In this document: in pieces, positions 1 to 8,938 of the stretch | Numbering within the stretch: the stretch's first letter is position 1 | Layout: each line of letters starts with the position of its first letter | Source of the DNA: Rouxiella badensis | GTDB taxonomy: Bacteria > Pseudomonadota > Gammaproteobacteria > Enterobacterales > Enterobacteriaceae | Direction of reading: 5' to 3' | Length of the DNA stretch: 64,000 bases | Assembly (NCBI GenBank): GCA_026967495.1 | Contig: CP114060.1 | Location: 4,650,001 to 4,714,000 of the forward strand | Translations under genes and position numbers: made by a program | The notes under the pieces: model-generated | Seen by the model: only the letters and a program-made list of their open reading frames with translations | Told to the model about the DNA's origin: nothing | The model's database searches: none

Positions 1-20
1 GCCCCCAGTCATTTTTTGCC

Positions 21-52
21 AGCGCCGGTCACTAAAAACCGGCGCTTTTTCT
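21..52 (+). terminator. Rho-independent terminator of the gene upstream of the window
   Basis: Nine-base perfect stem (21-29 with 38-46), eight-base loop and a T-rich tail. By synteny with E. coli the gene that ends here would be nagD/umpH, which is an inference because that gene lies outside the window. Confidence 0.8.
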
Positions 53-350
53 TTATTTGATAAGTTACGCCCGCTATTTTTAGCCTCATCTATCCCACCC
101 GGCCTTTTTTTGAAGATTCGATAATTTATCCCCCTTAAAAATGACAATCCGCTAAGAAACGCAGAGGGTCAACCAACTATTTTTCAAACAATCGCTAAAT
201 TGCTTGCAAAGGCTCTCGCTTTTACGCATTTTCATTATCAGAGACGCAGCGTAGTCCGAAATAAATTGTGAATTCGGTAATGCCGCCCAACAACAACTCG
301 GTAATGAAAAATAACATCACCGCCAGAGAAAAGCCGTTAGGGAGAGTTAT

Positions 351-2015
351 ATGTGTTCTATATTTGGTGTGCTCGACATTAAAACCGACTCCGTCGAGCT
401 GCGCAAAAAGGCGCTTGAGCTGTCACGCTTGATGCGCCATCGTGGTCCAGACTGGTCCGGCGTTTACGCCAGCGACAAAGCGATTCTTTGTCACGAGCGT
501 CTGTCGATTGTTGACGTCAACAACGGCGCGCAACCCCTGTACAACGAAGCACAAACTCACGTTCTGGCAGTTAACGGCGAAATTTACAACCATCAGGCGC
601 TGCGTGCCTCCCTTGGCGAGCGTTATGCGTTCCAGACCGAATCCGACTGTGAAGTGATCCTCGCGCTTTACCAGGAAAAAGGCCCGGCGTTCCTCGATGA
701 ACTGCAGGGAATGTTCGCCTTTATCCTTTATGACACTGAAAAAGACGCTTACCTGATTGGCCGTGACCACCTGGGCATTATCCCGCTTTATATGGGCTAC
801 GATGAGCATGGCAACATGTTCCTGGCTTCAGAGATGAAATCACTGGTTCCAGTGTGCCGCACCATCAAAGAGTTCCCGGCGGGCAGCTACCTGTGGAGCA
901 AAGACGGCGAAATCGTTGAGTACTATCAGCGTGAATGGTTCGAGTTTGACAACGTTAAAGACAACGTCACTGACAAGGTTGCGCTGAAAGACGCGCTGGA
1001 AGAGTCGGTGAAAAGCCACTTGATGTCAGACGTACCTTACGGCGTGCTGCTGTCCGGCGGTCTGGACTCCTCAATTATCTCTGCGATAACCAAGAAGTTC
1101 GCCGGTCGTCGCATTGAAGATAAAGATCAAAGCGAAGCCTGGTGGCCACAACTGCACTCCTTCGCGGTAGGTCTTGAGGCTTCACCCGACCTGCGTGCGG
1201 CACAGGAAGTGGCGAACCACCTCGGTACCGTGCACCACGAAATTCATTTCACCGTGCAGGAAGGTCTCGACGCTATCCGTGACGTGATTTATCACATCGA
1301 AACCTACGACGTGACCACCATTCGTGCGTCGACCCCGATGTACCTGATGTCGCGCAAGATCAAGGCGATGGGCATCAAAATGGTGCTGTCTGGTGAAGGT
1401 GCCGATGAAGTGTTTGGCGGCTACCTGTACTTCCATAAAGCGCCAAACGAGCAGGAATTCCACGAAGAGACCGTGCGTAAGCTGCTGGCTCTGCACATGT
1501 ATGACTGTGCGCGCGCCAACAAGGCGATGTCAGCCTGGGGCGTAGAAGCTCGCGTGCCTTTCCTGGACAAAAAATTCCTCGACGTCGCGATGCGCGTTAA
1601 CCCGAAAGACAAAATGTGCGGCAATGGCAAAATGGAAAAACATATTCTGCGCGAATGTTTTGAAGACTATTTGCCGAAAAGCGTGGCGTGGCGTCAGAAA
1701 GAGCAATTCTCTGACGGGGTGGGCTACAGCTGGATTGACACCTTAAAAGAAGTGGCAGCGCAGCAGGTGACCGACCAACAGCTCGAAACTGCGCATTTCC
1801 GCTTCCCTTACAACACCCCGACCTCGAAAGAGGGGTATCTGTACCGGACTATCTTTGAAGAGCTGTTCCCGGTTCCAAGCGCAGCAGAATGCGTTCCGGG
1901 TGGCCCGACAGTCGCCTGTTCTTCAGCGAAAGCCGTTGAGTGGGATGAATCGTTCAAAACCATGAACGATCCTTCTGGCCGTGCCGTAGGCGTGCATGAA
2001 TCTGCCTATCAATAA
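351..2015 (+). CDS. asnB: Asparagine synthetase B, glutamine-hydrolysing
   Basis: Converts aspartate, glutamine and ATP to asparagine in the cytosol. The 554 residues equal the usual AsnB length. The protein begins MCSIFG, so Cys2 becomes the N-terminal nucleophile of the class II glutaminase domain (about residues 1-200). The ATP-pyrophosphatase loop LSGGLDSS lies near residue 235 in the synthetase domain. The start is fixed by the Cys2 rule and by GGAGAG at 341-346. The gene stands alone between two terminators. The 290 bases before it (61-350) hold no gene and must contain the promoter, but I see no convincing -35/-10 pair. Confidence 0.98.
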   Translation: MCSIFGVLDIKTDSVELRKKALELSRLMRHRGPDWSGVYASDKAILCHERLSIVDVNNGAQPLYNEAQTHVLAVNGEIYNHQALRASLGERYAFQTESDCEVILALYQEKGPAFLDELQGMFAFILYDTEKDAYLIGRDHLGIIPLYMGYDEHGNMFLASEMKSLVPVCRTIKEFPAGSYLWSKDGEIVEYYQREWFEFDNVKDNVTDKVALKDALEESVKSHLMSDVPYGVLLSGGLDSSIISAITKKFAGRRIEDKDQSEAWWPQLHSFAVGLEASPDLRAAQEVANHLGTVHHEIHFTVQEGLDAIRDVIYHIETYDVTTIRASTPMYLMSRKIKAMGIKMVLSGEGADEVFGGYLYFHKAPNEQEFHEETVRKLLALHMYDCARANKAMSAWGVEARVPFLDKKFLDVAMRVNPKDKMCGNGKMEKHILRECFEDYLPKSVAWRQKEQFSDGVGYSWIDTLKEVAAQQVTDQQLETAHFRFPYNTPTSKEGYLYRTIFEELFPVPSAAECVPGGPTVACSSAKAVEWDESFKTMNDPSGRAVGVHESAYQ

Positions 2016-2034
2016 GTGACATTTTTTCAAGCTA

Positions 2035-2060
2035 ACGGGCCACTTTAGGCCCGTTTTTTT
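2035..2060 (+). terminator. Rho-independent terminator of asnB
   Basis: Seven-base stem 2035-2041 with 2048-2054, six-base loop, then seven T, starting 19 bases after the asnB stop. Confidence 0.9.
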
Positions 2061-2164
2061 ATGTTTAAATTAATTGAATATCCTATCTTTTGTAGAATTT
2101 ATCGCCGGAGTGGTCATAAGCTACCCAAATGCACCGCATCCGCGCTTTTTTGGCAAAAAACTTG

Positions 2165-2193
2165 TTGACGCAAAACTGCCATATACGCATAAT
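2165..2193 (+). promoter_or_regulatory. Sigma-70 promoter of the tRNA array
   Basis: TTGACG at 2165-2170 and CATAAT at 2188-2193 are 17 bases apart and are followed by a GC-rich discriminator (GCGCCCCGC, 2194-2202). That discriminator is typical of stringently controlled stable-RNA promoters. The first tRNA starts 40 bases downstream. Confidence 0.8.
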
Positions 2194-2233
2194 GCGCCCC
2201 GCAACGCCGATGAAGGTTGAGCAGAAAGAAGAC

Positions 2234-2310
2234 GGCTACGTAGCTCAGTTGGTTAGAGCACATCACTCATAATGATGGGGTCACAGGTTCGAATCCCGTC
2301 GTAGCCACCA
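2234..2310 (+). tRNA. metT: tRNA-Met(CAU), elongator
   Basis: 77 bases including encoded CCA. Cloverleaf with anticodon CAT, T-loop GGTTCGAATCC and seven-base acceptor stem GGCTACG/CGTAGCC. It matches the enterobacterial elongator metT/metU type rather than initiator tRNA. First of six tRNAs in one transcript. Confidence 0.97.
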
Positions 2311-2325
2311 CTTCTTTTCCTGTTT

Positions 2326-2410
2326 GCGGGAGTGGCGAAATTGGTAGACGCACTAGATTTAGGTTCTAGCGCCGCAAGGTGTGCGAGTTCAAGTCTCGCC
2401 TCCCGCACCA
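2326..2410 (+). tRNA. leuW: tRNA-Leu(UAG)
   Basis: 85 bases including CCA, acceptor stem GCGGGAG/CTCCCGC, anticodon TAG and the long variable arm expected of a class II leucine tRNA. Second in the array, as in E. coli. Confidence 0.97.
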
Positions 2411-2430
2411 TTTCACTCGGTAAGCACGGA

Positions 2431-2505
2431 TGGGGTATCGCCAAGCGGTAAGGCACCGGTTTTTGATACCGGCATTCCCTGGTTCGAATCCAGGTACCCC
2501 AGCCA
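2431..2505 (+). tRNA. glnU: tRNA-Gln(UUG)
   Basis: 75 bases including CCA. Acceptor stem TGGGGTA/TACCCCA and loop TTTTGAT give anticodon TTG. It differs from the next copy only in the anticodon stem. Confidence 0.97.
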
Positions 2506-2571
2506 TTTTTTTCACTGTTTTGTTCTTCGAACAGCACAATGGAAATGAAAAACAATTTGAAAGTAATAAGA

Positions 2572-2646
2572 TGGGGTATCGCCAAGCGGTAAGGCACTGG
2601 TTTTTGATACCAGCATTCCCTGGTTCGAATCCAGGTACCCCAGCCA
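2572..2646 (+). tRNA. glnW: tRNA-Gln(UUG), second copy
   Basis: 75 bases including CCA, anticodon TTG. It is nearly identical to the copy at 2431; the anticodon-stem changes keep pairing (compensatory), so both copies look functional. Confidence 0.97.
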
Positions 2647-2738
2647 CTTTCAACGTGTTAACTGTTTGAAATTTATTATTTAATTTTAAAATAATGATTA
2701 AAAACAGCTTGCAATAGCAATTTAGATAGTTAAAAATT

Positions 2739-2815
2739 GGCTACGTAGCTCAGTTGGTTAGAGCACATCACTCATAATGATGGGGTCACAGGTTCGAATC
2801 CCGTCGTAGCCACCA
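2739..2815 (+). tRNA. metU: tRNA-Met(CAU), second elongator copy
   Basis: 77 bases including CCA, with the same sequence as the copy at 2234. It sits between the second and third glutamine tRNAs, as in the E. coli glnUWVX-metTU cluster. Confidence 0.97.
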
Positions 2816-2872
2816 TTTTATTCTGAATGGTTATGAGCAAAGTCGTAGTAAGAATTATGCAGTAAACACCAT

Positions 2873-2947
2873 TGGGGTGTCGCCAAGCGGTAAGGCTCTG
2901 GTTTCTGATACCAGCATACCCAGGTTCGAATCCTGGCACCCCAGCCA
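2873..2947 (+). tRNA. glnV: tRNA-Gln(CUG)
   Basis: 75 bases including CCA. Loop TTCTGAT gives anticodon CTG for CAG codons. Last gene of the array, directly before the terminator. Confidence 0.97.
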
Positions 2948-2954
2948 AATTTAG

Positions 2955-2982
2955 AAAAGCTCGCTTCGGCGGGCTTTTTGCT
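2955..2982 (+). terminator. Terminator of the tRNA array
   Basis: Stem 2958-2964 with 2969-2975 around a TTCG tetraloop, then five T. It lies eight bases after the last CCA. Confidence 0.85.
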
Positions 2983-3035
2983 TTTCTGCGTCCTGGCTTT
3001 TGCCTGACCTTATTTTCGGACATCAACAATAGCGG

Positions 3036-3065
3036 ACACAAAAAAGGCAGTGAAGCCACTGCCTT
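3036..3065 (-). terminator. Rho-independent terminator of ubiF
   Basis: Nine-base perfect stem 3044-3052 with 3057-3065 and a four-base loop. On the minus strand it is followed by a T run (A-rich 3038-3045 on plus). Confidence 0.85.
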
Positions 3066-3094
3066 GATAGATTCGACACTTCCCTGCCTTTTAT

Positions 3095-4294
3095 TTACAG
3101 TCCTAAGGCATATTCCAGCGCCATGGATTTCAGCTTGCCCGCTCTCTGAGCCGCCATCAAGGCCAGATTGCGAAGAATTCGCACCGGCGGCAGACTGTTG
3201 CTGAACGCGGTGTAGAACAGGTCCATGCCGCTCTGCATCATCAGGTTGTCAACTCTGCGACGGCGCTGATAGCGTTGCAGTACCCTCTCACTCCACCAGG
3301 CTTCACCTTTGTCATTCGCCTGCGCGACCACGTCCAGCAGCGCCTCAACGTCCCGATAGCCAAGATTCACGCCCTGACCGGCCAGTGGATTAATGGTATG
3401 CGCCGCGTCACCGACCAACACCAACCCCGGCGAGACGTAGCGCTGAGCGTGACGACGCACCAGCGGGAAAGACCCTGACGAGAGCGCCTGAACCGTCCCG
3501 AGACGCGGCGGGAACGCGGCCGTAATCTCCTGGGTCAGCTGTTTCATATTTAACGACTGTAGTTGGCGGATACGCTGCGGGCTGTCGTACCAAACGAGCG
3601 AGGCGTGGTTGCCCCACAGCGGCAGGAACGCACGCGGTCCGCTCGGGTAAAACTGCTGCCAGGTGACATCCAGATCCTTCGACTGAGTTTCGACGTTAAT
3701 CAGCATACAGTTCTGGCGATACTGCCAGCCATCAATGCCAATTCCAGCCTGCTGACGCACCAATGAATTCGCCCCGTCTGCGGCCACGACCAATTTGGCA
3801 TCAATCGTTTCACCACTAACCAGCTCCAGCAACCATCCGCCCTCGCCCGCATTTTTCAGTTGCTTAAGCTTGTCTGGGCAAAATAGGGTCAGATTTTCCA
3901 GCAGCTGCATCTCCTGCCACAGAGCCAGCTGAAGCACCCGGTTTTCGAGCATAAAGCCCAGTTCAGGCAGACCGAGCGACTGGGCGTCGAACAATACCTC
4001 CGACCCCGGCTGCTCCCAGGTTTCCAGACGGCGATACGGCGTAAATCGCATTTTTGCGACGTTTTTCCATGCGCCAAGCTTCTCGAGCAGGCGCACGGAA
4101 GCGCAGCCAATGGCGGAAATACGCAGATCGATGGGATCGGCAGCATCAAAAGGCTGTGGCGCCTTGTCTTCAATAACCGCCACATTCAGCCCTTGCTGAG
4201 CGAAACCCAGCGCCGTCGCGGCACCGACCATTCCACCGCCTACCACCACCACGTCGAAGGACTTATTTATCATTTTTGTCACGACAGTATTCAT
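3095..4294 (-). CDS. ubiF: 3-demethoxyubiquinol 3-hydroxylase
   Basis: FAD-dependent aromatic hydroxylase that adds the C-6 hydroxyl in ubiquinone synthesis at the inner membrane. The N-terminal dinucleotide motif VVGGGMVG, the GDAAHTINPLAGQGVN motif near residue 295 and the C-terminal QSGMDLFY are those of UbiF. The 399 residues exceed E. coli UbiF (391). A second ATG at 4273 gives a 392-residue protein with the family's usual spacing to the GGG motif and may be the true start. Single gene, convergent with the tRNA array and divergent from miaB, as in E. coli. Confidence 0.95.
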   Translation of the reverse strand: MNTVVTKMINKSFDVVVVGGGMVGAATALGFAQQGLNVAVIEDKAPQPFDAADPIDLRISAIGCASVRLLEKLGAWKNVAKMRFTPYRRLETWEQPGSEVLFDAQSLGLPELGFMLENRVLQLALWQEMQLLENLTLFCPDKLKQLKNAGEGGWLLELVSGETIDAKLVVAADGANSLVRQQAGIGIDGWQYRQNCMLINVETQSKDLDVTWQQFYPSGPRAFLPLWGNHASLVWYDSPQRIRQLQSLNMKQLTQEITAAFPPRLGTVQALSSGSFPLVRRHAQRYVSPGLVLVGDAAHTINPLAGQGVNLGYRDVEALLDVVAQANDKGEAWWSERVLQRYQRRRRVDNLMMQSGMDLFYTAFSNSLPPVRILRNLALMAAQRAGKLKSMALEYALGL

Positions 4295-4599
4295 TCTGCT
4301 CTTCGTTTACTGGGTTATTTTTCGTGAAATCAAGGCACGCGCCCGATAGATATTTTGAGAAGTGTACCGGATTTTTCTGTTGCTATCAGTCCGTAACCTG
4401 CGCTGACGCACTAGCCACTCGATTGATGTGGGATTACAATACTTCTCCAGAAATACGCCGCCCGGTAAAAAACACTCACCGGCTGTACGGCAGAGTCTAT
4501 TCGCCACCCCATTCCCAAACTATTGACCAATAGGCTCTGAGGCTTCACTCCAGAAGTAGAGTATAGGGGTGTTTTGTTTAACGCTTTTTGAGTAATGGC
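4295..4599. other. Divergent ubiF/miaB intergenic region
   Basis: 305 bases without a supported gene. It must hold the promoters of ubiF and miaB, but I cannot single out a good -35/-10 pair on either strand. Confidence 0.5.
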
Positions 4600-6030
4600 A
4601 TGTCAATGAAGAAAAAACTGCATATTAAAACCTGGGGCTGCCAGATGAACGAGTACGATTCATCTAAAATGGCTGACCTGCTTAACAGCACACACGGTTT
4701 CGAACTCACTGAAAATGCCGAAGAGGCCGACGTGCTGTTGCTTAATACTTGCTCAATCAGGGAAAAGGCGCAGGAGAAAGTCTTCCACCAGCTCGGCCGC
4801 TGGAAGCTGCTCAAGCGCAAAAGACCCGAGATTATTATCGGCGTCGGCGGCTGCGTGGCCTCGCAGGAAGGCAAGCTGATTCGCCAGCGCGCCCACTATG
4901 TCGACATCGTATTCGGCCCGCAAACGCTGCACCGCCTGCCGGAAATGATCAACCACGTACGCGGCAGCAAAAGTCCTATCGTTGACGTCAGCTTCCCCGA
5001 AATCGAAAAATTCGACCGCCTGCCTGAACCCCGTGCCGACGGCCCGACCGCCTTTGTCTCCATCATGGAGGGCTGCAACAAGTACTGTAGCTTCTGCGTA
5101 GTGCCTTACACCCGCGGCGAAGAAGTCAGCCGCCCGAGCGACGACGTGCTGTTCGAAATCGCCCAACTTGCGGCACAGGGCGTGCGTGAGGTTAACCTGC
5201 TGGGCCAGAATGTTAACGCCTATCGCGGTCCTGGCTTTGACGGTGAGATTTGCACCTTCGCCGAGCTGCTGCGCCTGGTCGCTAGCATCGACGGCATCGA
5301 CCGTATTCGCTTCACCACCAGCCACCCTATCGAGTTTACCGACGACATCATCGAGGTTTATAAAGATACCCCTGAGCTGGTGAGCTTCCTGCATCTGCCG
5401 GTGCAATGCGGCTCAGACCGTGTGCTGACCATGATGAAGCGCGCGCACACCGTGCTGGAGTATAAATCCACGCTGCGTAAAATCCTCAAGGCGCGCCCTG
5501 GCATCACCTTTAGCTCCGACTTTATCGTCGGCTTCCCTGGTGAGACCGCGGAAGACCACGCGCAGACCATGAAGCTTATCGCCGACGTCAACATGGACGT
5601 CAGCTACAGCTTTATCTACTCTGCTCGCCCGGGCACGCCGGCGGCGGACATGGTTGACGACGTCAGCGAAGAGGAGAAGAAGCAGCGCCTGTACGAATTG
5701 CAGGAACGCATTCTCCAGCAGTCCCTGCGCATTAGTCGCGCCATGATTGGCACCGTGCAACGCATTCTGGTGGAAGGCACGTCTCGCAAGAGCATCATGG
5801 AGTTGACAGGCCGCACCGAAAACAACCGCGTGGTCAATTTCGAAGGCACGCCGGACATGATTGGCAAGTTCGTAGACGTCGAGATTATCGACGTACTGAC
5901 CAACTCCCTGCGCGGCATCGTGGTGCGTACCGAAGACCAGATGGATCTGCGTCAAATTGCCTCCCCGCAGTCGGTGATTGCACGCACCCGTAAAGAGAAT
6001 GAAATCGGCGTGGGTCTCTATCAGCCCTAA
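4600..6030 (+). CDS. miaB: tRNA-2-methylthio-N6-dimethylallyladenosine synthase
   Basis: Radical-SAM methylthiotransferase that converts i6A37 to ms2i6A37 in tRNAs reading U-starting codons. In order: an N-terminal UPF0004 domain with Cys in WGCQMNEYDSS, LLLNTCSIRE and GVGGCV; a radical-SAM domain with GCNKYCSFC (CX3CX2C) near residue 155; and a C-terminal TRAM domain. The start is uncertain: ATG 4600 and ATG 4606 are both plausible and an upstream TTG at 4588 is in frame. The E. coli protein (474 residues) fits 4600 or 4606. First gene of the miaB-ybeZ-ybeY-ybeX-lnt run. Confidence 0.97.
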   Translation: MSMKKKLHIKTWGCQMNEYDSSKMADLLNSTHGFELTENAEEADVLLLNTCSIREKAQEKVFHQLGRWKLLKRKRPEIIIGVGGCVASQEGKLIRQRAHYVDIVFGPQTLHRLPEMINHVRGSKSPIVDVSFPEIEKFDRLPEPRADGPTAFVSIMEGCNKYCSFCVVPYTRGEEVSRPSDDVLFEIAQLAAQGVREVNLLGQNVNAYRGPGFDGEICTFAELLRLVASIDGIDRIRFTTSHPIEFTDDIIEVYKDTPELVSFLHLPVQCGSDRVLTMMKRAHTVLEYKSTLRKILKARPGITFSSDFIVGFPGETAEDHAQTMKLIADVNMDVSYSFIYSARPGTPAADMVDDVSEEEKKQRLYELQERILQQSLRISRAMIGTVQRILVEGTSRKSIMELTGRTENNRVVNFEGTPDMIGKFVDVEIIDVLTNSLRGIVVRTEDQMDLRQIASPQSVIARTRKENEIGVGLYQP

Positions 6031-6050
6031 TCTTTTCAATGATTAACGTT

Positions 6051-6078
6051 AAAGGGCGCTCAGGCGCCCTTTATTTTT
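6051..6078 (+). terminator. Intrinsic terminator or attenuator after miaB
   Basis: Nine-base perfect stem 6051-6059 with 6064-6072 and a TCAG loop, then ATTTTT. It separates miaB from ybeZ. Confidence 0.8.
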
Positions 6079-6212
6079 GGAGAAAGGCCGCATATTCTGA
6101 TCAACAGCACTTGAGGTGCTGGGAAAATTTCGCCAAGGGCATGTATGATTACTTTATAAAGTCGTCATCGAAATACACCTTCAACAGGTCCCGAGTGGCC
6201 CAGAGGAATAGT

Positions 6213-7283
6213 TTGAACGTTGTAACACAAGAGATTTTGCTGGAGCTCGAAGACAATCAGCGTCTGCTGAGTCTTTGTGGCCCGTTTGATGACAACATCA
6301 AACAACTGGAGCGCCGGTTGGGCATCGAGATCAATCGTCGTGATAACGCCTTTAAACTGGTAGGTAAAAACCTTTGCGTCGAAGCGGCCGCGGATATCCT
6401 GCGCGACCTGTATGTCGACACGGCGCCGCTGCGCGGTGAAATTCAGGACATCGATCCTGAAAAAATCCACCTGGCCATTAAAGAGAGTCGTGTACTGGAG
6501 CAAACCGCAGAGAGCGTGCCGGACTACGGTAAAGCGGTCATTATCAAGACCAAGCGCGGCATGATTAAGCCGCGCACGCCGAACCAGGCACAGTATATTG
6601 CCAACGTGCTTGACCACGATATCACCTTTGGTATCGGGCCTGCCGGTACGGGTAAAACGTATCTGGCGGTTGCGGCAGCGGTTGACGCACTGGAGCGCCA
6701 GGAGGTTCGTCGTATTCTACTGACGCGCCCCGCGGTCGAAGCCGGTGAAAAACTGGGCTTCCTGCCCGGCGATCTCAGCCAGAAGGTCGACCCTTACCTG
6801 CGTCCCCTGTATGATGCGCTGTTCGAAATGCTCGGCTTTGAGAAAGTCGAGAAGCTGATTGAGCGAAACGTAATTGAAGTTGCGCCGCTGGCCTACATGC
6901 GCGGCCGTACACTCAATGACGCCTTTATCATTCTGGACGAAAGCCAGAATACCTCGATTGAACAGATGAAAATGTTCCTGACGCGTATCGGTTTCAACTC
7001 CAAGGCGGTTATTACCGGCGACGTTACGCAGATTGACCTGCCGCGCCACCAAAAATCCGGCCTGCGCCACGCCATTGAAGTGCTTTCTGGCGTTGAAGAG
7101 TTGAGCTTTAACTTCTTCCACAGCGAAGACGTCGTGCGCCACCCGGTGGTTGCCCGCATCGTGGTCGCGTATGAAACCTGGGAAGAAGAAGACCAGAAAC
7201 GCCGTGACGAGGTTGCCAGACAGCGCAAGCAAGAATCACAGCAGTATGCTGCCCAACCCACCCCTGAACAGAGCAATACATGA
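6213..7283 (+). CDS. ybeZ: PhoH-like ATPase YbeZ
   Basis: PhoH-family P-loop ATPase that works with the endoribonuclease YbeY in rRNA and RNA quality control; the exact reaction is not settled. Walker A is GPAGTGKT and Walker B is FIILDES. I choose TTG 6213 as start because AGAGGA (6202-6207) is well placed and the N-terminus then aligns with E. coli YbeZ (a short run to the LLSLCGPFDDNIKQLERRLG block). Longer readings from 6039 would run through the miaB terminator. That gives 356 residues. The stop overlaps the ybeY start by four bases, indicating translational coupling. Confidence 0.95.
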   Translation: MNVVTQEILLELEDNQRLLSLCGPFDDNIKQLERRLGIEINRRDNAFKLVGKNLCVEAAADILRDLYVDTAPLRGEIQDIDPEKIHLAIKESRVLEQTAESVPDYGKAVIIKTKRGMIKPRTPNQAQYIANVLDHDITFGIGPAGTGKTYLAVAAAVDALERQEVRRILLTRPAVEAGEKLGFLPGDLSQKVDPYLRPLYDALFEMLGFEKVEKLIERNVIEVAPLAYMRGRTLNDAFIILDESQNTSIEQMKMFLTRIGFNSKAVITGDVTQIDLPRHQKSGLRHAIEVLSGVEELSFNFFHSEDVVRHPVVARIVVAYETWEEEDQKRRDEVARQRKQESQQYAAQPTPEQSNT

Positions 7284-7750
7284 GTCATCAGGTTATTTTA
7301 GATTTACAGATTGCCAGCGAGAGCAGCGAAGGCTTGCCGGCAGAGAGCGACTTCCAGCAGTGGCTGGAAGCCGTACTTCCTCAGTTCCAGGAAGAGTCGG
7401 AAGTGACAATCCGCATCGTTGACGAGGCGGAAAGCCATGAGCTGAACATGACCTATCGCGGTAAAGACAAGCCGACCAACGTGCTGTCTTTCCCGTTTGA
7501 AGCACCACCGGGCATGGAAATGCCGTTGCTTGGCGATTTGGTCATCTGCCGTCAGGTCGTTGAACAAGAAGCCCGCGAGCAAAATAAGGCGTTAAATGCG
7601 CACTGGACCCATATGGTTGTCCACGGTAGCCTCCATCTGCTAGGGTATGACCACATCGAAGAGGAAGAAGCGGAAGAGATGGAAGCCATCGAGATTGAGA
7701 TTATGCAATCTCTCGGACATCCCGACCCTTATCTTTTGCTCGACGAATGA
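7280..7750 (+). CDS. ybeY: Endoribonuclease YbeY, rRNA maturation factor
   Basis: Metal-dependent single-strand endoribonuclease needed for 16S rRNA 3'-end maturation and late 70S quality control. The zinc motif HX3HX5H is clear in VVHGSLHLLGYDH. The 156 residues match the family. ATG 7280 overlaps the ybeZ stop (ATGA), so the pair is co-translated. Confidence 0.97.
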   Translation: MSHQVILDLQIASESSEGLPAESDFQQWLEAVLPQFQEESEVTIRIVDEAESHELNMTYRGKDKPTNVLSFPFEAPPGMEMPLLGDLVICRQVVEQEAREQNKALNAHWTHMVVHGSLHLLGYDHIEEEEAEEMEAIEIEIMQSLGHPDPYLLLDE

Positions 7751-7834
7751 TTTATTCGATGAATCATTAGTCGAAAGAATAGTGTCACTCGACGAAACGC
7801 ACTAAAAAGCATTACTCTGTTTTCATTACCCATG

Positions 7835-7873
7835 TCATTGACGCTAGCGCCACGCCCTGACGTCAATGATTTT
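7835..7873 (+). terminator. Hairpin between ybeY and ybeX, possible weak terminator
   Basis: Nine-base perfect inverted repeat TCATTGACG (7835-7843) with CGTCAATGA (7861-7869), 17-base loop, then four T. The long loop and short T run make it a weak terminator or a pausing/processing hairpin. Confidence 0.45.
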
Positions 7874-7908
7874 ACTATTATCAACAAGAGAATCTCCAAC
7901 CCAACGCC

Positions 7909-8787
7909 ATGAGCGATGACCACCCACAAAACAGCGACAGCCCCAGTCCCAAGAAGGGCTTCTTTTCCCTTATTCTTAACCAGTTATTTCACGGTGAACC
8001 TAAAAACCGTGGTGATTTGGTTGAGCTGATCCGTGATTCCGAACAAAACGATCTGATCGACCCCGATACCCGAGACATGCTGGAAGGCGTGATGGATATC
8101 GCCGAGCAGCGCGTTCGTGACATCATGATCCCGCGTTCGCAGATGATTACGCTTAAACGCAATCAGCCAATCGAAGAGTGCCTGGACGTCATTATCGAGT
8201 CAGCCCACTCACGATTCCCGATCATCAGTGAAGATAAGGACCACATTGAAGGTATTCTGATGGCAAAAGACTTATTGCCATTTATGCGTACCGAATCAGA
8301 GCCATTCAGCATCGATAAAGTGCTGAGAACCGCTGTTGTCGTTCCTGAAAGCAAGCGCGTAGACCGCATGCTGAAAGAGTTCCGTTCACAGCGTTACCAC
8401 ATGGCGATTGTGGTTGACGAGTTTGGTGGCGTCTCTGGTCTGGTGACCATTGAAGACATTCTCGAGCTGATCGTTGGCGAAATTGAAGACGAATACGATG
8501 ATGAAGAAGATCTCAATATCCGTCAGCTAAGCCGACATACCTATACCGTTCGCGCACTTGCGCCAATTGAAGACTTCAACGAGGTATTCGACACCAACTT
8601 CAGCGATGAAGAGGTCGACACCATTGGCGGTCTGGTCATGCAATCCTTTGGGCACCTCCCTGCCCGCGGCGAAACGATCGAAATCGACGGTTACGTATTC
8701 AAAGTTGCGATGGCCGATAGCCGCCGTATCATTCAGGTTCACGTAAAAATCCCGGACGACGCGCCGCAACCGAAATTGGAAGCTTAA
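7909..8787 (+). CDS. ybeX: CorC/YbeX, CBS-domain protein
   Basis: Cytosolic protein with two CBS domains (about residues 70-190) and a C-terminal CorC/HlyC transporter-associated domain. It has been linked to cobalt/magnesium efflux and, through its ybeZ-ybeY neighbours, to ribosome metabolism. Its 292 residues equal E. coli YbeX, and the block MIPRSQMITL, SRFPIISED and MAIVVDEFGGVSGL is typical. No membrane segment is present. A 158-base gap separates it from ybeY. Confidence 0.95.
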   Translation: MSDDHPQNSDSPSPKKGFFSLILNQLFHGEPKNRGDLVELIRDSEQNDLIDPDTRDMLEGVMDIAEQRVRDIMIPRSQMITLKRNQPIEECLDVIIESAHSRFPIISEDKDHIEGILMAKDLLPFMRTESEPFSIDKVLRTAVVVPESKRVDRMLKEFRSQRYHMAIVVDEFGGVSGLVTIEDILELIVGEIEDEYDDEEDLNIRQLSRHTYTVRALAPIEDFNEVFDTNFSDEEVDTIGGLVMQSFGHLPARGETIEIDGYVFKVAMADSRRIIQVHVKIPDDAPQPKLEA

Positions 8788-8811
8788 TTTAAAACATGGC
8801 ACTAAAATTTT

Positions 8812-8938
8812 TATACCTGTCAGATTTCGCGTCGCAGGAAGGCGGCAAAGGAACGCATCCCCAGGCGCTTACACAGAGAAGCCGCTTGGGTAAGGGAATG
8901 AAGCCAACACATTTGTGGTGTGAAATATGACGGGTATA
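8812..8938 (+). repeat. Full-length ERIC element (127 bp)
   Basis: The length is exactly the 127 bp of a canonical ERIC. The terminal inverted repeats start TATACCTGTCAGATTTC (8812) and end GAAATATGACGGGTATA (8938), matching at 15 of 17 positions. The interior has the ERIC blocks ATCCCCAGGCGCTTACA and GAATGAAGCCAACAC. It is inserted between ybeX and lnt, in the direction of transcription, so it is probably co-transcribed. Its right end contains the lnt start codon. Confidence 0.92.

Noticed and set aside
2431..2947. Repeated 75-base units that could suggest a direct-repeat or CRISPR-like array
   Set aside because: Each unit folds as a tRNA with CCA end; spacing is irregular and there are no cas genes.
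2253..3059. Short minus- and plus-strand reading frames over the tRNA array with repeated peptides such as GVPGFEPGNAGI
   Set aside because: They are translations of the tRNA genes; the repeated peptides reflect the repeated T-arm sequence.
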